A stretch of 64,000 bases of DNA from Thermus amyloliquefaciens (GTDB taxonomy: Bacteria; Deinococcota; Deinococci; Deinococcales; Thermaceae). Where the stretch lies: NCBI RefSeq assembly GCF_000744885.1, contig NZ_JQMV01000003.1, positions 1,364,001 through 1,428,000 of the forward strand, read 5' to 3'. The first letter of the stretch is position 1. Each line of letters opens with the position of its first letter. Below the pieces are notes generated by a model. It was not told the origin of the DNA and ran no database searches. It saw only the letters and a list, made by a program, of their open reading frames with translations. The position numbers and the translations under genes are program-made. Below, in pieces: positions 27,116 to 39,599 of the stretch.

Positions 27116-28240
27116 ATGGACGTCCTGGAGAAGGCCGTAGGGGGAGAGAGGCTTACCGAGGCCGAGGTGCTTGCCCTTTTTGATCTGCCCCTACCGGAGC
27201 TGGCCGCCGCGGCCCACGAGGTGCGCCTCCAGAAGACCGACCCCGAGGTGGTCACCTTCCTCATTGACCGCAACATCAACTACACCAACGTCTGCACCGT
27301 GGCCTGCGCCTTCTGCGCCTTTTACCGCACCAAGCGGCAGAAGGACGCCTACACCCTCTCCTACGAGGAGATCGCCAAGAAGGTGGAGGAGCTTTACCAG
27401 GTGGGGGGAAGGCGCATCCTCATGCAAGGGGGCGTGAACCCGGAGCTTCCCCTGGAGTGGTACCTGGACCTCCTGCACTACCTCAAGGGGCGCTTCCCCG
27501 ACCTGCGCATCGACGCCTTCAGCCCCGAGGAGATCCTTGGCCTAGAGCGGCTCACCGGCCTGCCGGCAGAAAACATCCTGGAGAAACTCCAGGAAGCAGG
27601 CCTGGACGGGATGCCGGGGGCAGGGGCGGAGATCCTGGTGGATGAGGTGCGGCAAAAGGCGGCCCCCGCCCGCATCAGGACCGCCGACTGGTACCGCATC
27701 GTGGACGCCGCCCAGTCCCTAGGGCTTTACACCCTGGCCAGCATGGTGATCGGCTTCGGGGAAGGCCCCAGGGAGCGCACCCTTCACCTCCTAGGCCTCC
27801 GCGCCCAGCAGGACAAGGCCTTGCGGCAATACCAAAACGGCTTTGCCGCCTTCGCCCTTTGGACCCTGCAGGTGGAGCACACCCGCCTGAAGGGCAAGGC
27901 CCCGGGGGCCACCGCCCACGAGTACCTGAAAACCTTGGCCATCGCCCGGCTGGCCCTGGACAACTTCGCCCACCTTCAGGCCTCCTGGCCCACCCTGGGG
28001 TTCAAGGTGGCCCAGGCCGCCCTCTACTACGGGGCCGACGACTTCGGCAGCACCATGCTGGAGGAGAACGTGGTCTCGGCGGCCGGGGGCCACGGGCGCA
28101 CCCACGCCACGGTGCGGGAAATCGTGCGCCACATCGTGGATGCGGGGTTTAGGCCCGCGGAGCGGGACCCCCTGTACCGCATCCTGCGCTACCCGGACCC
28201 CGAGGCCATCCTGGCGGAAACGGTGGAACTGCCCCTCTAA
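27116..28240 (+). CDS. mqnC: Cyclic dehypoxanthine futalosine synthase MqnC
   Basis: 374 aa from ATG 27116. TAGCAT seven bases before it (27103-27108) overlaps an earlier in-frame ATG at 27107, so the later start is preferred. Radical SAM motif CTVACAFC at 60-67, MQGGVNPELPLEWY, and the MqnC-type QVEHTRLKG and GGHGRTHAT segments. It acts in the futalosine route to menaquinone, the quinone that supplies Thermus respiration and probably the Nor system. Other mqn genes are not in the window. Confidence 0.92.
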   Translation: MDVLEKAVGGERLTEAEVLALFDLPLPELAAAAHEVRLQKTDPEVVTFLIDRNINYTNVCTVACAFCAFYRTKRQKDAYTLSYEEIAKKVEELYQVGGRRILMQGGVNPELPLEWYLDLLHYLKGRFPDLRIDAFSPEEILGLERLTGLPAENILEKLQEAGLDGMPGAGAEILVDEVRQKAAPARIRTADWYRIVDAAQSLGLYTLASMVIGFGEGPRERTLHLLGLRAQQDKALRQYQNGFAAFALWTLQVEHTRLKGKAPGATAHEYLKTLAIARLALDNFAHLQASWPTLGFKVAQAALYYGADDFGSTMLEENVVSAAGGHGRTHATVREIVRHIVDAGFRPAERDPLYRILRYPDPEAILAETVELPL

Positions 28241-28243
28241 GGC

Positions 28244-28269
28244 CCCGTCGCGGCTTGCGCCGCGACGGG
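28244..28269 (-). repeat. GCAA-loop hairpin repeat, copy 3
   Basis: Perfect 11-bp stem CCCGTCGCGGC/GCCGCGACGGG. The loop is GCAA on the minus strand, where it lies nine bases beyond the trpA stop, and it is also just after the mqnC stop. A T-to-C and matching A-to-G change relative to copy 1 keeps the pairing, so the structure looks maintained. Confidence 0.75.
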
Positions 28270-28277
28270 CCCCCTTG

Positions 28278-30271
<1,994 letters not shown>

Positions 30272-30452
30272 ACCTACTCCAAATGGGCGCCCTGGCGCCA
30301 CAAAGCCTATCCATCCTACACGCCGCAAGCCCTATAGCCAAGGGCCCTAGGGCCTGTAGCGCCCATGCCGCCACTTGTAGGCAAAGGGGGTGCGGACCCG
30401 CATGAGCTTAGGGTAGACCCCTTTGGGCCAAAGGACAAGTAGACTCAAGGGC

Positions 30453-31271
30453 ATGGGTCACGGGGAAGCGCATCCTGAGATTCCTGTCCTGGATAAGGGG
30501 TTCGTGCGCCTGGTGGACTGCATGGGGGATGACGCCGCCATCGTCCAGGCGGCCAGGGTCTCCTATGGACCGGGCACCAAGACGGTGCGGGAGGACGCCG
30601 CCCTCATCGACTACCTCATGCGCCACCGCCACACCAGCCCCTTTGAGATGGTGGAGTTCAAGTTCCACGTGAAGGCCCCCCTCTTCGTGGTGCGCCAGTG
30701 GTTCCGCCACCGCACCGCCAGCGTGAACGAGATTTCTGGTAGGTATTCCATCCTAAAGGAGGAGTTCTACGAGCCTCCCGCCTGGCGTCGCCAGGCCCGG
30801 AGGAACAAGCAGGGCTCGGAGGGGGCCTTCACCGACGAGGAGGCCTTACGCCTCCTGCAGGGGGTGGAGAAGGAGGCCTACGAGGCCTACCAAACCCTCC
30901 TGGAAAAGGGCATCGCCCGGGAGATGGCCCGGATGGTCCTCCCCCTAAACCTCTACACGGAGTTCTACTGGAAGCAGGACCTGCACAACCTCTTCCACTT
31001 CCTGGCCCTGCGCCTGGACCCCCACGCCCAGTGGGAGATCAGGCAGTACGCCCAGGCCATCGCCCTTCTGGTGAAGGCCAAGGTGCCCCTGGCCTGGCAG
31101 AGCTTTGAGGAGCATGTGCTCAAGGGGGCTCATCTCTCCCAGACGGAGCTCAGGGCCCTGCGGGGGCTTCTCACCCCCGAGCTTTACGAGAAGGCCCTAA
31201 AGGAGCTTGGCCTTTCCGGTTCCCGGCTGGAGGAGGCCCTAACCAAGCTCTTTCCACCGGAGCCCACGTAG
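30453..31271 (+). CDS. thyX: FAD-dependent thymidylate synthase ThyX
   Basis: 272 aa from ATG 30453, chosen because TAGACT ends seven bases before it. The ThyX motif RHRTASVNEISGR is at 85-97, and the N-terminal VSYGPGTK and C-terminal MVLPLNLYTEFYWKQDLHNL segments are typical. It makes dTMP from dUMP with methylenetetrahydrofolate and FAD. The stop is 15 bases from the convergent ligA stop. Confidence 0.95.
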   Translation: MGHGEAHPEIPVLDKGFVRLVDCMGDDAAIVQAARVSYGPGTKTVREDAALIDYLMRHRHTSPFEMVEFKFHVKAPLFVVRQWFRHRTASVNEISGRYSILKEEFYEPPAWRRQARRNKQGSEGAFTDEEALRLLQGVEKEAYEAYQTLLEKGIAREMARMVLPLNLYTEFYWKQDLHNLFHFLALRLDPHAQWEIRQYAQAIALLVKAKVPLAWQSFEEHVLKGAHLSQTELRALRGLLTPELYEKALKELGLSGSRLEEALTKLFPPEPT

Positions 31272-31286
31272 CGTGGCCCGCGGGCC

Positions 31287-33320
<2,034 letters not shown>

Positions 33321-33333
33321 TTACCCAACCGGG

Positions 33334-33339
33334 TATAAT
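33334..33339 (+). promoter_or_regulatory. -10 element of the BMP-family gene
   Basis: A perfect TATAAT, 32 bases before the ATG; an SD GGAGGTGG follows in the leader. No strong -35 is seen 17 bases upstream. Confidence 0.65.
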
Positions 33340-33371
33340 GCCTTCCGGCGAGATGCCATAGGAGGTGGCAG

Positions 33372-34496
33372 ATGAAACGTATCCTGGCCCTTTTGGCGGT
33401 ATTGACCCTAGGCCTGAGCCTGGCCCAAGTCCGGGTGGGCATTGCCTTTGACGCTGGAGGCAAGTTCGACCGCTCCTTCAACCAGTCCGCCTGGGAAGGG
33501 GCGCAGAAGGCGGCCAAGGACTTTGGCATCAAGCTCTTTGACTTTGAGCCCGCCGACCCCTCCCAGGTGGGCCAGGGCATCCGCACCTTCGCCGAGGAGG
33601 GCTTTGACCTGGTCATCGGAGTGGGCTTCGCCAACGAGCCCGCCATCACCGCCACCGCCAAGGAGTTCCCCAAGGTGAACTTTGCGGTGATTGACGCCGT
33701 CCCCGGCGAAGGGAAGCTCGCCAACGCCGTGGGCCTGGTCTTCCGGGAGCACGAGGGGAGCTTCCTGGTGGGCTACATCGCCGGCAAGATGAGCCGCACC
33801 GGGGTGGTGGGCTTCATCGGCGGCATGGACATCCCCCTCATCCACAAGTTTGAGGCGGGCTTCCGCGCCGGGGCCGAGTACGCCTTCAAGGAGGACAAGA
33901 TCCAGGGCAAGGTCCTGGTGGGCTACGTGGGCAACACCCCCGCTGCCTGGAACGACCCCGCCAAGGCCAAGGAGATCGCCGCCAGCCAGGTGCGCCAAGG
34001 GGCGGACATCATCTACGCCGCCGCGGGGGGTTCGGGCCTGGGGCTCATCGACTACGTGAAGCAGGCCAAGTGCCTGAAGGAGGGCGGGGCCATCCGCTTC
34101 GTGCGCAAGGCCGACCCCTACGCCAAGGTGCCCAAGTACGCCGACTACACCAAAACCTGCGGCACCGACGGCACCAAGGCCACGCCCCTCTTCTTCATCG
34201 GGGTGGACGCCAACCAGAACTACCTGGGCGATACCGACAACAACCCCAACACCCTGAACCACGGCCTCACCTCCATGATGAAACGGGTGGACGTGGCCAC
34301 CTACGAGGTCATCAAGAGCGTGGTGCAGAAGACCTTCAAGGGCGGGGTGCGGGAGTTCGGCCTGGCCAACAACGGGGTGGGCTACGCCCTGGATGCGTAC
34401 AACAAGGCCCTGATCCCCGCCACCGTGGTGAGCAAGCTGGAGGTCCTGAAGCAGCAGATCGTCAAGGGGCAGCTCAAGGTGCCCGAGAAGCGCTAA
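33372..34496 (+). CDS. BMP-family ABC transporter substrate-binding protein
   Basis: 374 aa. Residues 1-18 are a cleavable signal peptide without a lipobox cysteine, so the protein is probably periplasmic or cell-wall-held rather than a lipoprotein. VGIAFDAGGKFDRSFNQSAW, GFANEPAI and GFIGGMDIPLIHKFEAGFRA are the signature of basic membrane protein/nucleoside-binding proteins (BmpA, PnrA, NupN). It should deliver nucleosides or a related ligand to the ABC ATPase that follows after two hairpins. Confidence 0.88.
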   Translation: MKRILALLAVLTLGLSLAQVRVGIAFDAGGKFDRSFNQSAWEGAQKAAKDFGIKLFDFEPADPSQVGQGIRTFAEEGFDLVIGVGFANEPAITATAKEFPKVNFAVIDAVPGEGKLANAVGLVFREHEGSFLVGYIAGKMSRTGVVGFIGGMDIPLIHKFEAGFRAGAEYAFKEDKIQGKVLVGYVGNTPAAWNDPAKAKEIAASQVRQGADIIYAAAGGSGLGLIDYVKQAKCLKEGGAIRFVRKADPYAKVPKYADYTKTCGTDGTKATPLFFIGVDANQNYLGDTDNNPNTLNHGLTSMMKRVDVATYEVIKSVVQKTFKGGVREFGLANNGVGYALDAYNKALIPATVVSKLEVLKQQIVKGQLKVPEKR

Positions 34497-34510
34497 GGCC
34501 GCCCCACCCA

Positions 34511-34552
34511 GGCTAGGTCAGCCCCTCCACCTTTCCAGGGCTTGACCTAGCC
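34511..34552 (+). repeat. Long imperfect hairpin after the BMP gene
   Basis: GGCTAGGTCA-GCCC pairs with GGGC-T-TGACCTAGCC: 14 pairs, one bulged T and a loop of 13. It has no T tract, unlike the terminator 20 bases downstream. It may stabilise the abundant binding-protein mRNA or help termination. Confidence 0.6.
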
Positions 34553-34572
34553 GAAATGGGGAAGCCTCGCCC

Positions 34573-34601
34573 AAGGCTGGGGTTCCTTCCCCAGCCTTTT
34601 T
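34573..34601 (+). terminator. Intrinsic terminator whose T tract touches the next promoter
   Basis: Stem AAGGCTGGGG/CCCCAGCCTT with loop TTCCTT, then TTTTT. The -10 of the ABC ATPase gene, TATACT at 34603-34608, begins two bases later. Confidence 0.85.
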
Positions 34602-34602
34602 G

Positions 34603-34608
34603 TATACT
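34603..34608 (+). promoter_or_regulatory. -10 element of the ABC ATPase gene
   Basis: TATACT ends six bases before the GTG at 34615, a leaderless arrangement. The upstream terminator hairpin occupies the -35 region. Confidence 0.6.
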
Positions 34609-34614
34609 CCGGGG

Positions 34615-36123
34615 GTGGAGGCGAGCGGAGCTACCCGGAAGGCCCTGGTGTTGAAGGACATCACCAAGCGCTTCCCCCTGGTCCTGGCCAACGATCACAT
34701 CAGCCTGGACCTGAACTGGGGCGAGGTCCTGGCCCTGGTGGGGGAGAACGGGGCGGGGAAGTCCACCTTGATGAAGATCGTCTATGGCCTTCAGCCGCCG
34801 GACAAAGGGGAGATGTGGGTGGACGGCCAGCCCTACCGGCCCAAAAGCCCCCTGGACGCCATCGCCCACGGCATCGGCATGGTGCACCAGCACTTCATGC
34901 TGGTGGAGCCCTTCACCGTGCTGGAGAACCTGGTTTTGGGCCTCGAGCCGGGAAGCCCCCTTTACCTCAACCTCCACGAGGCCCGGAAGCGGGCCACCGC
35001 CCTCATGGCGGAACTGGGCTTCCAGGTGCCCCTGGACGAGCGCATTGAGAACCTGCCCGTGGGCCTGCAACAGCGGGTGGAGATCCTAAAGGCCCTCTAC
35101 CGTGAGGCCAAAATCCTCATCCTGGACGAGCCCACCGCCGTCCTCACCCCCCAGGAGGCGGAGGAGCTTTTCCGCTTCCTCCGGGCTTACGTGGCCAAGG
35201 GGAACGCCGCCATCTTCATCAGCCACAAGCTGAAGGAGGTGCTTTCCGTGTCCGACCGGGTCACGGTGATCCGGGACGGGAAGGTGGTGGGCACGGTGAA
35301 GACCCCCGAGACCTCCTTGGAGGAGCTGGCCCGGATGATGGTGGGCCGGGAGGTGGTCCTAAGGGTAGAAAAAGGGCCGGCCAAGCCGGGGGAGGTGGTG
35401 CTGGAGGTGGAGGGCCTCGAGGCGCCCCCTAGGCTAAGGGGGGTGAGCTTCAGGGTGCGGGCCGGGGAGATCGTGGGCATCGCCGGGGTGGAGGGGAACG
35501 GCCAGACCGAGCTGGTGGAGGCCCTGGCGGGCCTGCGCAGGTACCGGGGCACGGTGCGCTACCTAGGCCGCCCCCTTCCCCACCAGGCCCTAAGGGTGCG
35601 GGAGGCGGGCGTAAGCCATATCCCTGAGGACCGGCTCGCCCGGGGCCTGGTCCTGGACTTTTCCGTGCGGGAAAACGCCATCCTTGGGGACCAGCACCGC
35701 CCCCCCTTCCGGGGCTTCCTGGGCTTCCTGGACGGGGAGGCCATGGAGCAGCACGCCCGGACCCTGGTGGAGACCTTTGATGTCCGTCCCCGCTCCACCG
35801 AGCTCTCCGCCCGGCGCTTCTCCGGGGGGAACCAGCAAAAGATCGTGGTGGGCAGGGAGCTCTTGCGGGGGCCAAGGCTCCTCATCGCCGCCCAGCCCAC
35901 CCGGGGCGTGGACGTGGGGGCCATTGAGTTCATCCACCAGCGCCTGGTGGAGGCCCGGGACCGGGGCCTGGCGGTGCTTTTGGTCTCCGCGGACCTTTCC
36001 GAGGTGATCAGCCTTTCGGACCGGATCCTGGTCATGTACGAGGGGCGGATCGTGGGCGAGCTCACCCCGGAGGAAGCCAAGGAGGAACGCCTCGGGCTTC
36101 TGATGGCCGGGGTAACCGCCTAA
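34615..36123 (+). CDS. Sugar/nucleoside-type ABC transporter ATPase (double ABC)
   Basis: 502 aa from GTG. It has two ABC modules. The first has Walker A GENGAGKS, signature [13 protein letters not shown] and Walker [16 protein letters not shown]. The second has Walker A-like GVEGNGQTE, signature [15 protein letters not shown] and [12 protein letters not shown], where the Walker B acidic residue is replaced, as is usual for the second half of RbsA/NupO proteins. It pairs functionally with the BMP-type protein upstream. The two permeases expected with it are not adjacent; the next genes are on the other strand. Confidence 0.9.
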   Translation: MEASGATRKALVLKDITKRFPLVLANDHISLDLNWGEVLALVGENGAGKSTLMKIVYGLQPPDKGEMWVDGQPYRPKSPLDAIAHGIGMVHQHFMLVEPFTVLENLVLGLEPGSPLYLNLHEARKRATALMAELGFQVPLDERIENLPVGLQQRVEILKALYREAKILILDEPTAVLTPQEAEELFRFLRAYVAKGNAAIFISHKLKEVLSVSDRVTVIRDGKVVGTVKTPETSLEELARMMVGREVVLRVEKGPAKPGEVVLEVEGLEAPPRLRGVSFRVRAGEIVGIAGVEGNGQTELVEALAGLRRYRGTVRYLGRPLPHQALRVREAGVSHIPEDRLARGLVLDFSVRENAILGDQHRPPFRGFLGFLDGEAMEQHARTLVETFDVRPRSTELSARRFSGGNQQKIVVGRELLRGPRLLIAAQPTRGVDVGAIEFIHQRLVEARDRGLAVLLVSADLSEVISLSDRILVMYEGRIVGELTPEEAKEERLGLLMAGVTA

Positions 36124-36176
36124 GCGCCTGGCCATGGGGGTCGAAAAGGACGATGCCCAAAGCCTTTCTGGGGCGC

Positions 36177-37106
36177 CTAGTCGCCCCGGAACTCCCCGGC
36201 CACCCCGCCCAGGACCACCACCTCCCCGGTCCTGAGGGCGTAGCGAACCCGTTCCCCCCGCACCTGGCCCTTCTCGTCCCGGCTCTCCACCCCGCCGAAG
36301 AGGTAGGCGTAGCCCTCCTTCTCCCGCAGGAGGGCCCTTTCCGCCTTGGTGGTGCGCCCCCCCTGGGTGAACTCCACCCCCCCAAGAAGCCAGAGCCGAT
36401 CCTCGTCCAGAAGATAGCGCAAGGCGCCCGCCTTACCCGAAAGGGGCTTCTCCCCCTCCCGCTGAAGCCGCAAAGGCCCCTCCAGGAAGGCCTCCCCCGT
36501 ATCGTTTAAGTAGCGGAGCCCCTGCCCCTCCACCCGCACCCGCCCCTGGACCACCGCCACCTTCCCAGGGGCCGGCCTCAGCTCCAGCCGACCCTCCTCC
36601 TCCAGGTACCGGGCCTCCCCCCCGGAAAGGAAGAGCTCCTCCACCCTGCCCCGCTCCACCACCGCCAGGGGCCCCTGGGCCTCCACCTCCTCCCCCAGGC
36701 GCACCTCCACCCCCTTGGGGTCATAGAGGACGAGCCGGAGGTAGCGCTCCCCTTTTCCCTCCCCAGCCCTTCGCAGGCGCATCAGGTAGGGAAGCCCCTC
36801 CCGCTCCCAGTCCGGGTTATAGGCCACCTCCACCCTCTCCCCCACCTTTAGCCCCTCCTCGAGGGCGCTGCCCGCATCCCGGAAGAAAACCCGGCCCTCC
36901 ACCTGGACCCTCTCGGAGGAGAGGGCCTGAAGCTCCCCCACCAAAAGGTCCCCGTAGTCGGCGTAAAACAGGCTTCCCTCCTCCCCGCTCACCCACGCCA
37001 CCACCTTCTTGTCCTTCCGGACCAGCTCCACCTCGGGGCGGTACACCTCCTGGGCCAGGGCCAAGACCAGGGCCAGGAGGAAGAGGAGGAGCCACCTGAA
37101 GGCCAA
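36177..37106 (-). CDS. OstA/LptA-like exported protein, distal copy
   Basis: 309 aa with a signal peptide (1-18). The C-terminal two thirds consist of repeating short beta strands (GGEARYLEEEGRLELRPA, SGKAGALRYLLDEDRLWLLG, GVESRDEKGQVRGERVRYAL), the OstA/LptA jellyroll pattern. It lies three bases after a second LptA-like gene and probably forms part of a lipid-transfer bridge across the envelope. Thermus lacks classical LPS, so the cargo is unknown. Confidence 0.7.
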   Translation of the reverse strand: MAFRWLLLFLLALVLALAQEVYRPEVELVRKDKKVVAWVSGEEGSLFYADYGDLLVGELQALSSERVQVEGRVFFRDAGSALEEGLKVGERVEVAYNPDWEREGLPYLMRLRRAGEGKGERYLRLVLYDPKGVEVRLGEEVEAQGPLAVVERGRVEELFLSGGEARYLEEEGRLELRPAPGKVAVVQGRVRVEGQGLRYLNDTGEAFLEGPLRLQREGEKPLSGKAGALRYLLDEDRLWLLGGVEFTQGGRTTKAERALLREKEGYAYLFGGVESRDEKGQVRGERVRYALRTGEVVVLGGVAGEFRGD

Positions 37107-37109
37107 GGG

Positions 37110-37967
37110 CTACCTCTCCGAGAGCTTGCGGAACTCCTCCACCGGGAGGCGGAAGGCCTTGCCGTAGACCCGCACCTGGTGGCGGTTCACGTTGTGCTGG
37201 AGGGTGTTCCCCGAAAGCCTAAACCCTTCCTTCTTGTTCTCGCTCACCGCAGGCCTACCCAAAACGAGGGCCTCCCCCGTGGTGTCGTCGTAGTAGAGGC
37301 TATCCCCCGTGGTCACCAGATCCCCATCCTGTAGCCGCACCCCCCCGGTGGCGATGAGCCTCTTGGGTCCGGTGAGGCTTCGCACCTCCTTGGCCCTTAT
37401 CACCAGGTCCCCATCCTTGCGCTTGCGGGTGAGGACCACCTCCTTGGGGTCGGTGAACACCGCCAGGCCCTTTTCCTCCTCGTAGTAGACCAAGGCCGCC
37501 CGCCCCTCCTGGTTCCCGCTTCGGAGAAGGGCATTTTCGCTGCTGGAGGTGTCCGTATCCACCTGGAAGGCCATGCGGCTGGCCTCCACCTCCACCGGAT
37601 CCTCCCCCGGTTTGGGCTCTTGGCGCATGCGGGCCGGGCCCAAGAGCTCCCCTTCCCCGGTTTTCTCGCGGTAGACCAGAACCGGCCCCCTGGCCTCCAC
37701 CCGCCCCCGGCGCACCACCACCCCGCCCTCAAAACGGGCCTCCCGTTCCCCTTCCGCCTCCTGCATGGTCTTGCCCTTGGGGGCGGTGAGGGTGGCCTTG
37801 GGGGACCGGATCTCCAAGTCCTTCACCCGGCCCCTGACCTCCCCCTCAAAGGTCCAGGGGCCGTAACGCAGGTCCCCTGAAAGCCGACCCCCCTCCACCT
37901 GGATCACCCGGACGCTGGAAGCGGCCAAAGCCACACCCAAAAGGGACAACCACACCCATCTCCTCAT
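37110..37967 (-). CDS. OstA/LptA-like exported protein, proximal copy
   Basis: 285 aa with a signal peptide (1-15). Strand repeats such as SPKATLTAPKGKTMQEAEGE, GGVVVRRGRVEARGPVLVYR and VRLQDGDLVTTGDSLYYDDT are the LptA/OstA motif. The ATG overlaps the LptC-like gene by four bases and the stop is three bases before the distal copy. The three genes form one unit. Specific ligand unknown. Confidence 0.75.
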   Translation of the reverse strand: MRRWVWLSLLGVALAASSVRVIQVEGGRLSGDLRYGPWTFEGEVRGRVKDLEIRSPKATLTAPKGKTMQEAEGEREARFEGGVVVRRGRVEARGPVLVYREKTGEGELLGPARMRQEPKPGEDPVEVEASRMAFQVDTDTSSSENALLRSGNQEGRAALVYYEEEKGLAVFTDPKEVVLTRKRKDGDLVIRAKEVRSLTGPKRLIATGGVRLQDGDLVTTGDSLYYDDTTGEALVLGRPAVSENKKEGFRLSGNTLQHNVNRHQVRVYGKAFRLPVEEFRKLSER

Positions 37968-38530
37968 GAACTACCTCCTTCCACGGTGCAAGGGCCAAAG
38001 GTACCCCCCGCGGGAAACTCAAACCGCGGGCTTTCCGCCTCTATGCGCTCCATGCCGAAATCCGAGCGAAAGCCCAGGGCCTCCCCCCTCAGGTTGGGGG
38101 CCTCAATCCGCACCCAGGGGGCGAAAAACCCCTCCTTCTGCCGGATGAGGACCTCCCCCTTGCCCGGGGCGGAAAGCTGGAGGCGGAAGCAACCTTTCAG
38201 GATCTCCACCTGGGCGAAAGGAGCCCGCAGGTTATCCCCCGGCTCCACCGTCACCTGGGGGGCGAAGAGGCGCAGGTCCAGCCGGTCTTCCACGTACCGC
38301 TCGCCCCTAAGCCCCCCCTGGATGCGGAAAACCCCTCCCTCCTCCACCATCTCCTGGGCGGAAAACCGCCACTCCACCCCCTCCTCCTCCGGGAAGAGGA
38401 GGAACTCCACCCCCTTTAGGCGCACCCCTGCCTCCTGGGGAAGGGGCCTAGGGGAAACCCGCAGGAGCCAACCCAGAAGGAAGCCTAAGGCGAGGAGGAG
38501 AGCAAGAAGAGCCCGCACCCTTCCCACCAT
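37964..38530 (-). CDS. LptC-like membrane-anchored protein
   Basis: 188 aa with one N-terminal anchor (about 5-24) followed by beta-strand-rich sequence (VRLKGVEFLLFPEEEGVEWR and onward), the layout of LptC. It is first in a unit with two LptA-like proteins, which supports the name. Sequence likeness is weak, so the assignment leans on context. It starts 43 bases after the FemX-like gene ends on the same strand. Confidence 0.6.
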   Translation of the reverse strand: MVGRVRALLALLLALGFLLGWLLRVSPRPLPQEAGVRLKGVEFLLFPEEEGVEWRFSAQEMVEEGGVFRIQGGLRGERYVEDRLDLRLFAPQVTVEPGDNLRAPFAQVEILKGCFRLQLSAPGKGEVLIRQKEGFFAPWVRIEAPNLRGEALGFRSDFGMERIEAESPRFEFPAGGTFGPCTVEGGSS

Positions 38531-38573
38531 ACCCAAGCCCCCTTGAGAAAGATGACAGCGCCCCCAGGGGGCC

Positions 38574-39596
38574 TTAGCCCAACACATCCCGCGGGTTCCC
38601 CCGCACCCGCAGGTTCACCCAGGTTTTGCGCAGGCGCAGGAGGGCCTTGAGGGGACGGTACAGGGGGGAAAGGGGCAAGGTGTAGGCGGGAAACTGGACG
38701 CGCCGGCCCCCAAACCCCTCCTTGAAGCGCCATATGCCCTCGGCGTGGCTACCCTCTGGGGTTCTGGGCACGCCCCAAAGGTCGTAGATGCGGTAGCCGC
38801 GGCCAAGGGCGTGGCGGATGGCCGCCAGGTGCATGCCCATGGGCGCCTTGGCCTCAGGGTGCGCGCGGCTGCTTCCCCCGTAGAGGTAATCCACCTTGCC
38901 GGCAAAGGCCACGAAAAGCCCCGCCGCCAAGGCCTCCCCATCCTTACGGGCCACCGCCAAAAAGGCCTCCCCGTAGGGTTGGTTCAACTCCTTAAGGACC
39001 GCCCGGTAATAGGCCTCCGCGTGCTGCAGGAGCCTGGCCCGGCGGTTGGTCTCCTGGAAAAGGCGGAAGAACTCGGGGAAAGCCTCCTCCCCCTCCACGG
39101 AAAGCTCCGTGCGCTTCAGGGCCAGGCGGGCGTTGCGGCGGTGCATCTCCTTCATCCCCTTAAGGAGGGCCTCCTCCCCCTGGCTGAGGTCCAACCACAG
39201 GGAGTAGGCGGGCTGGATGGCCTCCTCCGGGAGGAGGCCCGGGAAGCTGGGGGGCGGTTCCTCCGCTGGCAACCCGGCCTCGGGCTCGAGGACCAGGTGG
39301 GTGCCCCGCACCCCCTGGGCCAGGGCCCGGGCCACCTGGGGCAGGTCCTCGAGGCGGGCCAGGGCGGGACCTCGAGGCGCATAGGCCAGGCGTAGACCCC
39401 CAGGCAATGGGCGCAACAACACCTGGGCCGCCCCCAGAAGCCCCTCCTTTCCGTACACCGCAAGCCGCCTGGGCACCCAGCCGGAAAGCCGCTTCACCTC
39501 CCCCCAGCCCCAAGACTGCAGGGCGCTGGTAATGGGCAGCTGGGAAACCAGCCGGTTCCAGGCCTCGGGATCGCGGATCTCTACAAGCTCGGCCAC
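38574..39596 (-). CDS. FemX/FemAB-like peptidoglycan bridge-forming transferase
   Basis: 340 aa with two GNAT-like halves. LQSWGWGEVKRLSGWVPRRL near 30-50 and the second-domain segments LYGGSSRAHPEAKAPMGMHL and YDLWGVPRTPEGSHAEGIWR are characteristic of lipid II aminoacyltransferases using aminoacyl-tRNA. Thermus peptidoglycan has Gly-Gly bridges, which such an enzyme could add. It follows the response regulator gene by three bases. Confidence 0.88.
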   Translation of the reverse strand: MAELVEIRDPEAWNRLVSQLPITSALQSWGWGEVKRLSGWVPRRLAVYGKEGLLGAAQVLLRPLPGGLRLAYAPRGPALARLEDLPQVARALAQGVRGTHLVLEPEAGLPAEEPPPSFPGLLPEEAIQPAYSLWLDLSQGEEALLKGMKEMHRRNARLALKRTELSVEGEEAFPEFFRLFQETNRRARLLQHAEAYYRAVLKELNQPYGEAFLAVARKDGEALAAGLFVAFAGKVDYLYGGSSRAHPEAKAPMGMHLAAIRHALGRGYRIYDLWGVPRTPEGSHAEGIWRFKEGFGGRRVQFPAYTLPLSPLYRPLKALLRLRKTWVNLRVRGNPRDVLG

Positions 39597-39599
39597 CCC

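Noticed and set aside
30272-30374. A Trp leader peptide upstream of trpB
   Set aside because: The only short frame there starts inside the probable -10, has a single Trp codon and no terminator follows, so there is no support for attenuation.
33346-33371. Mini frame ATG CCA TAG in the BMP leader as a regulatory peptide
   Set aside because: Two codons only, and no hairpin or T tract follows before the gene.
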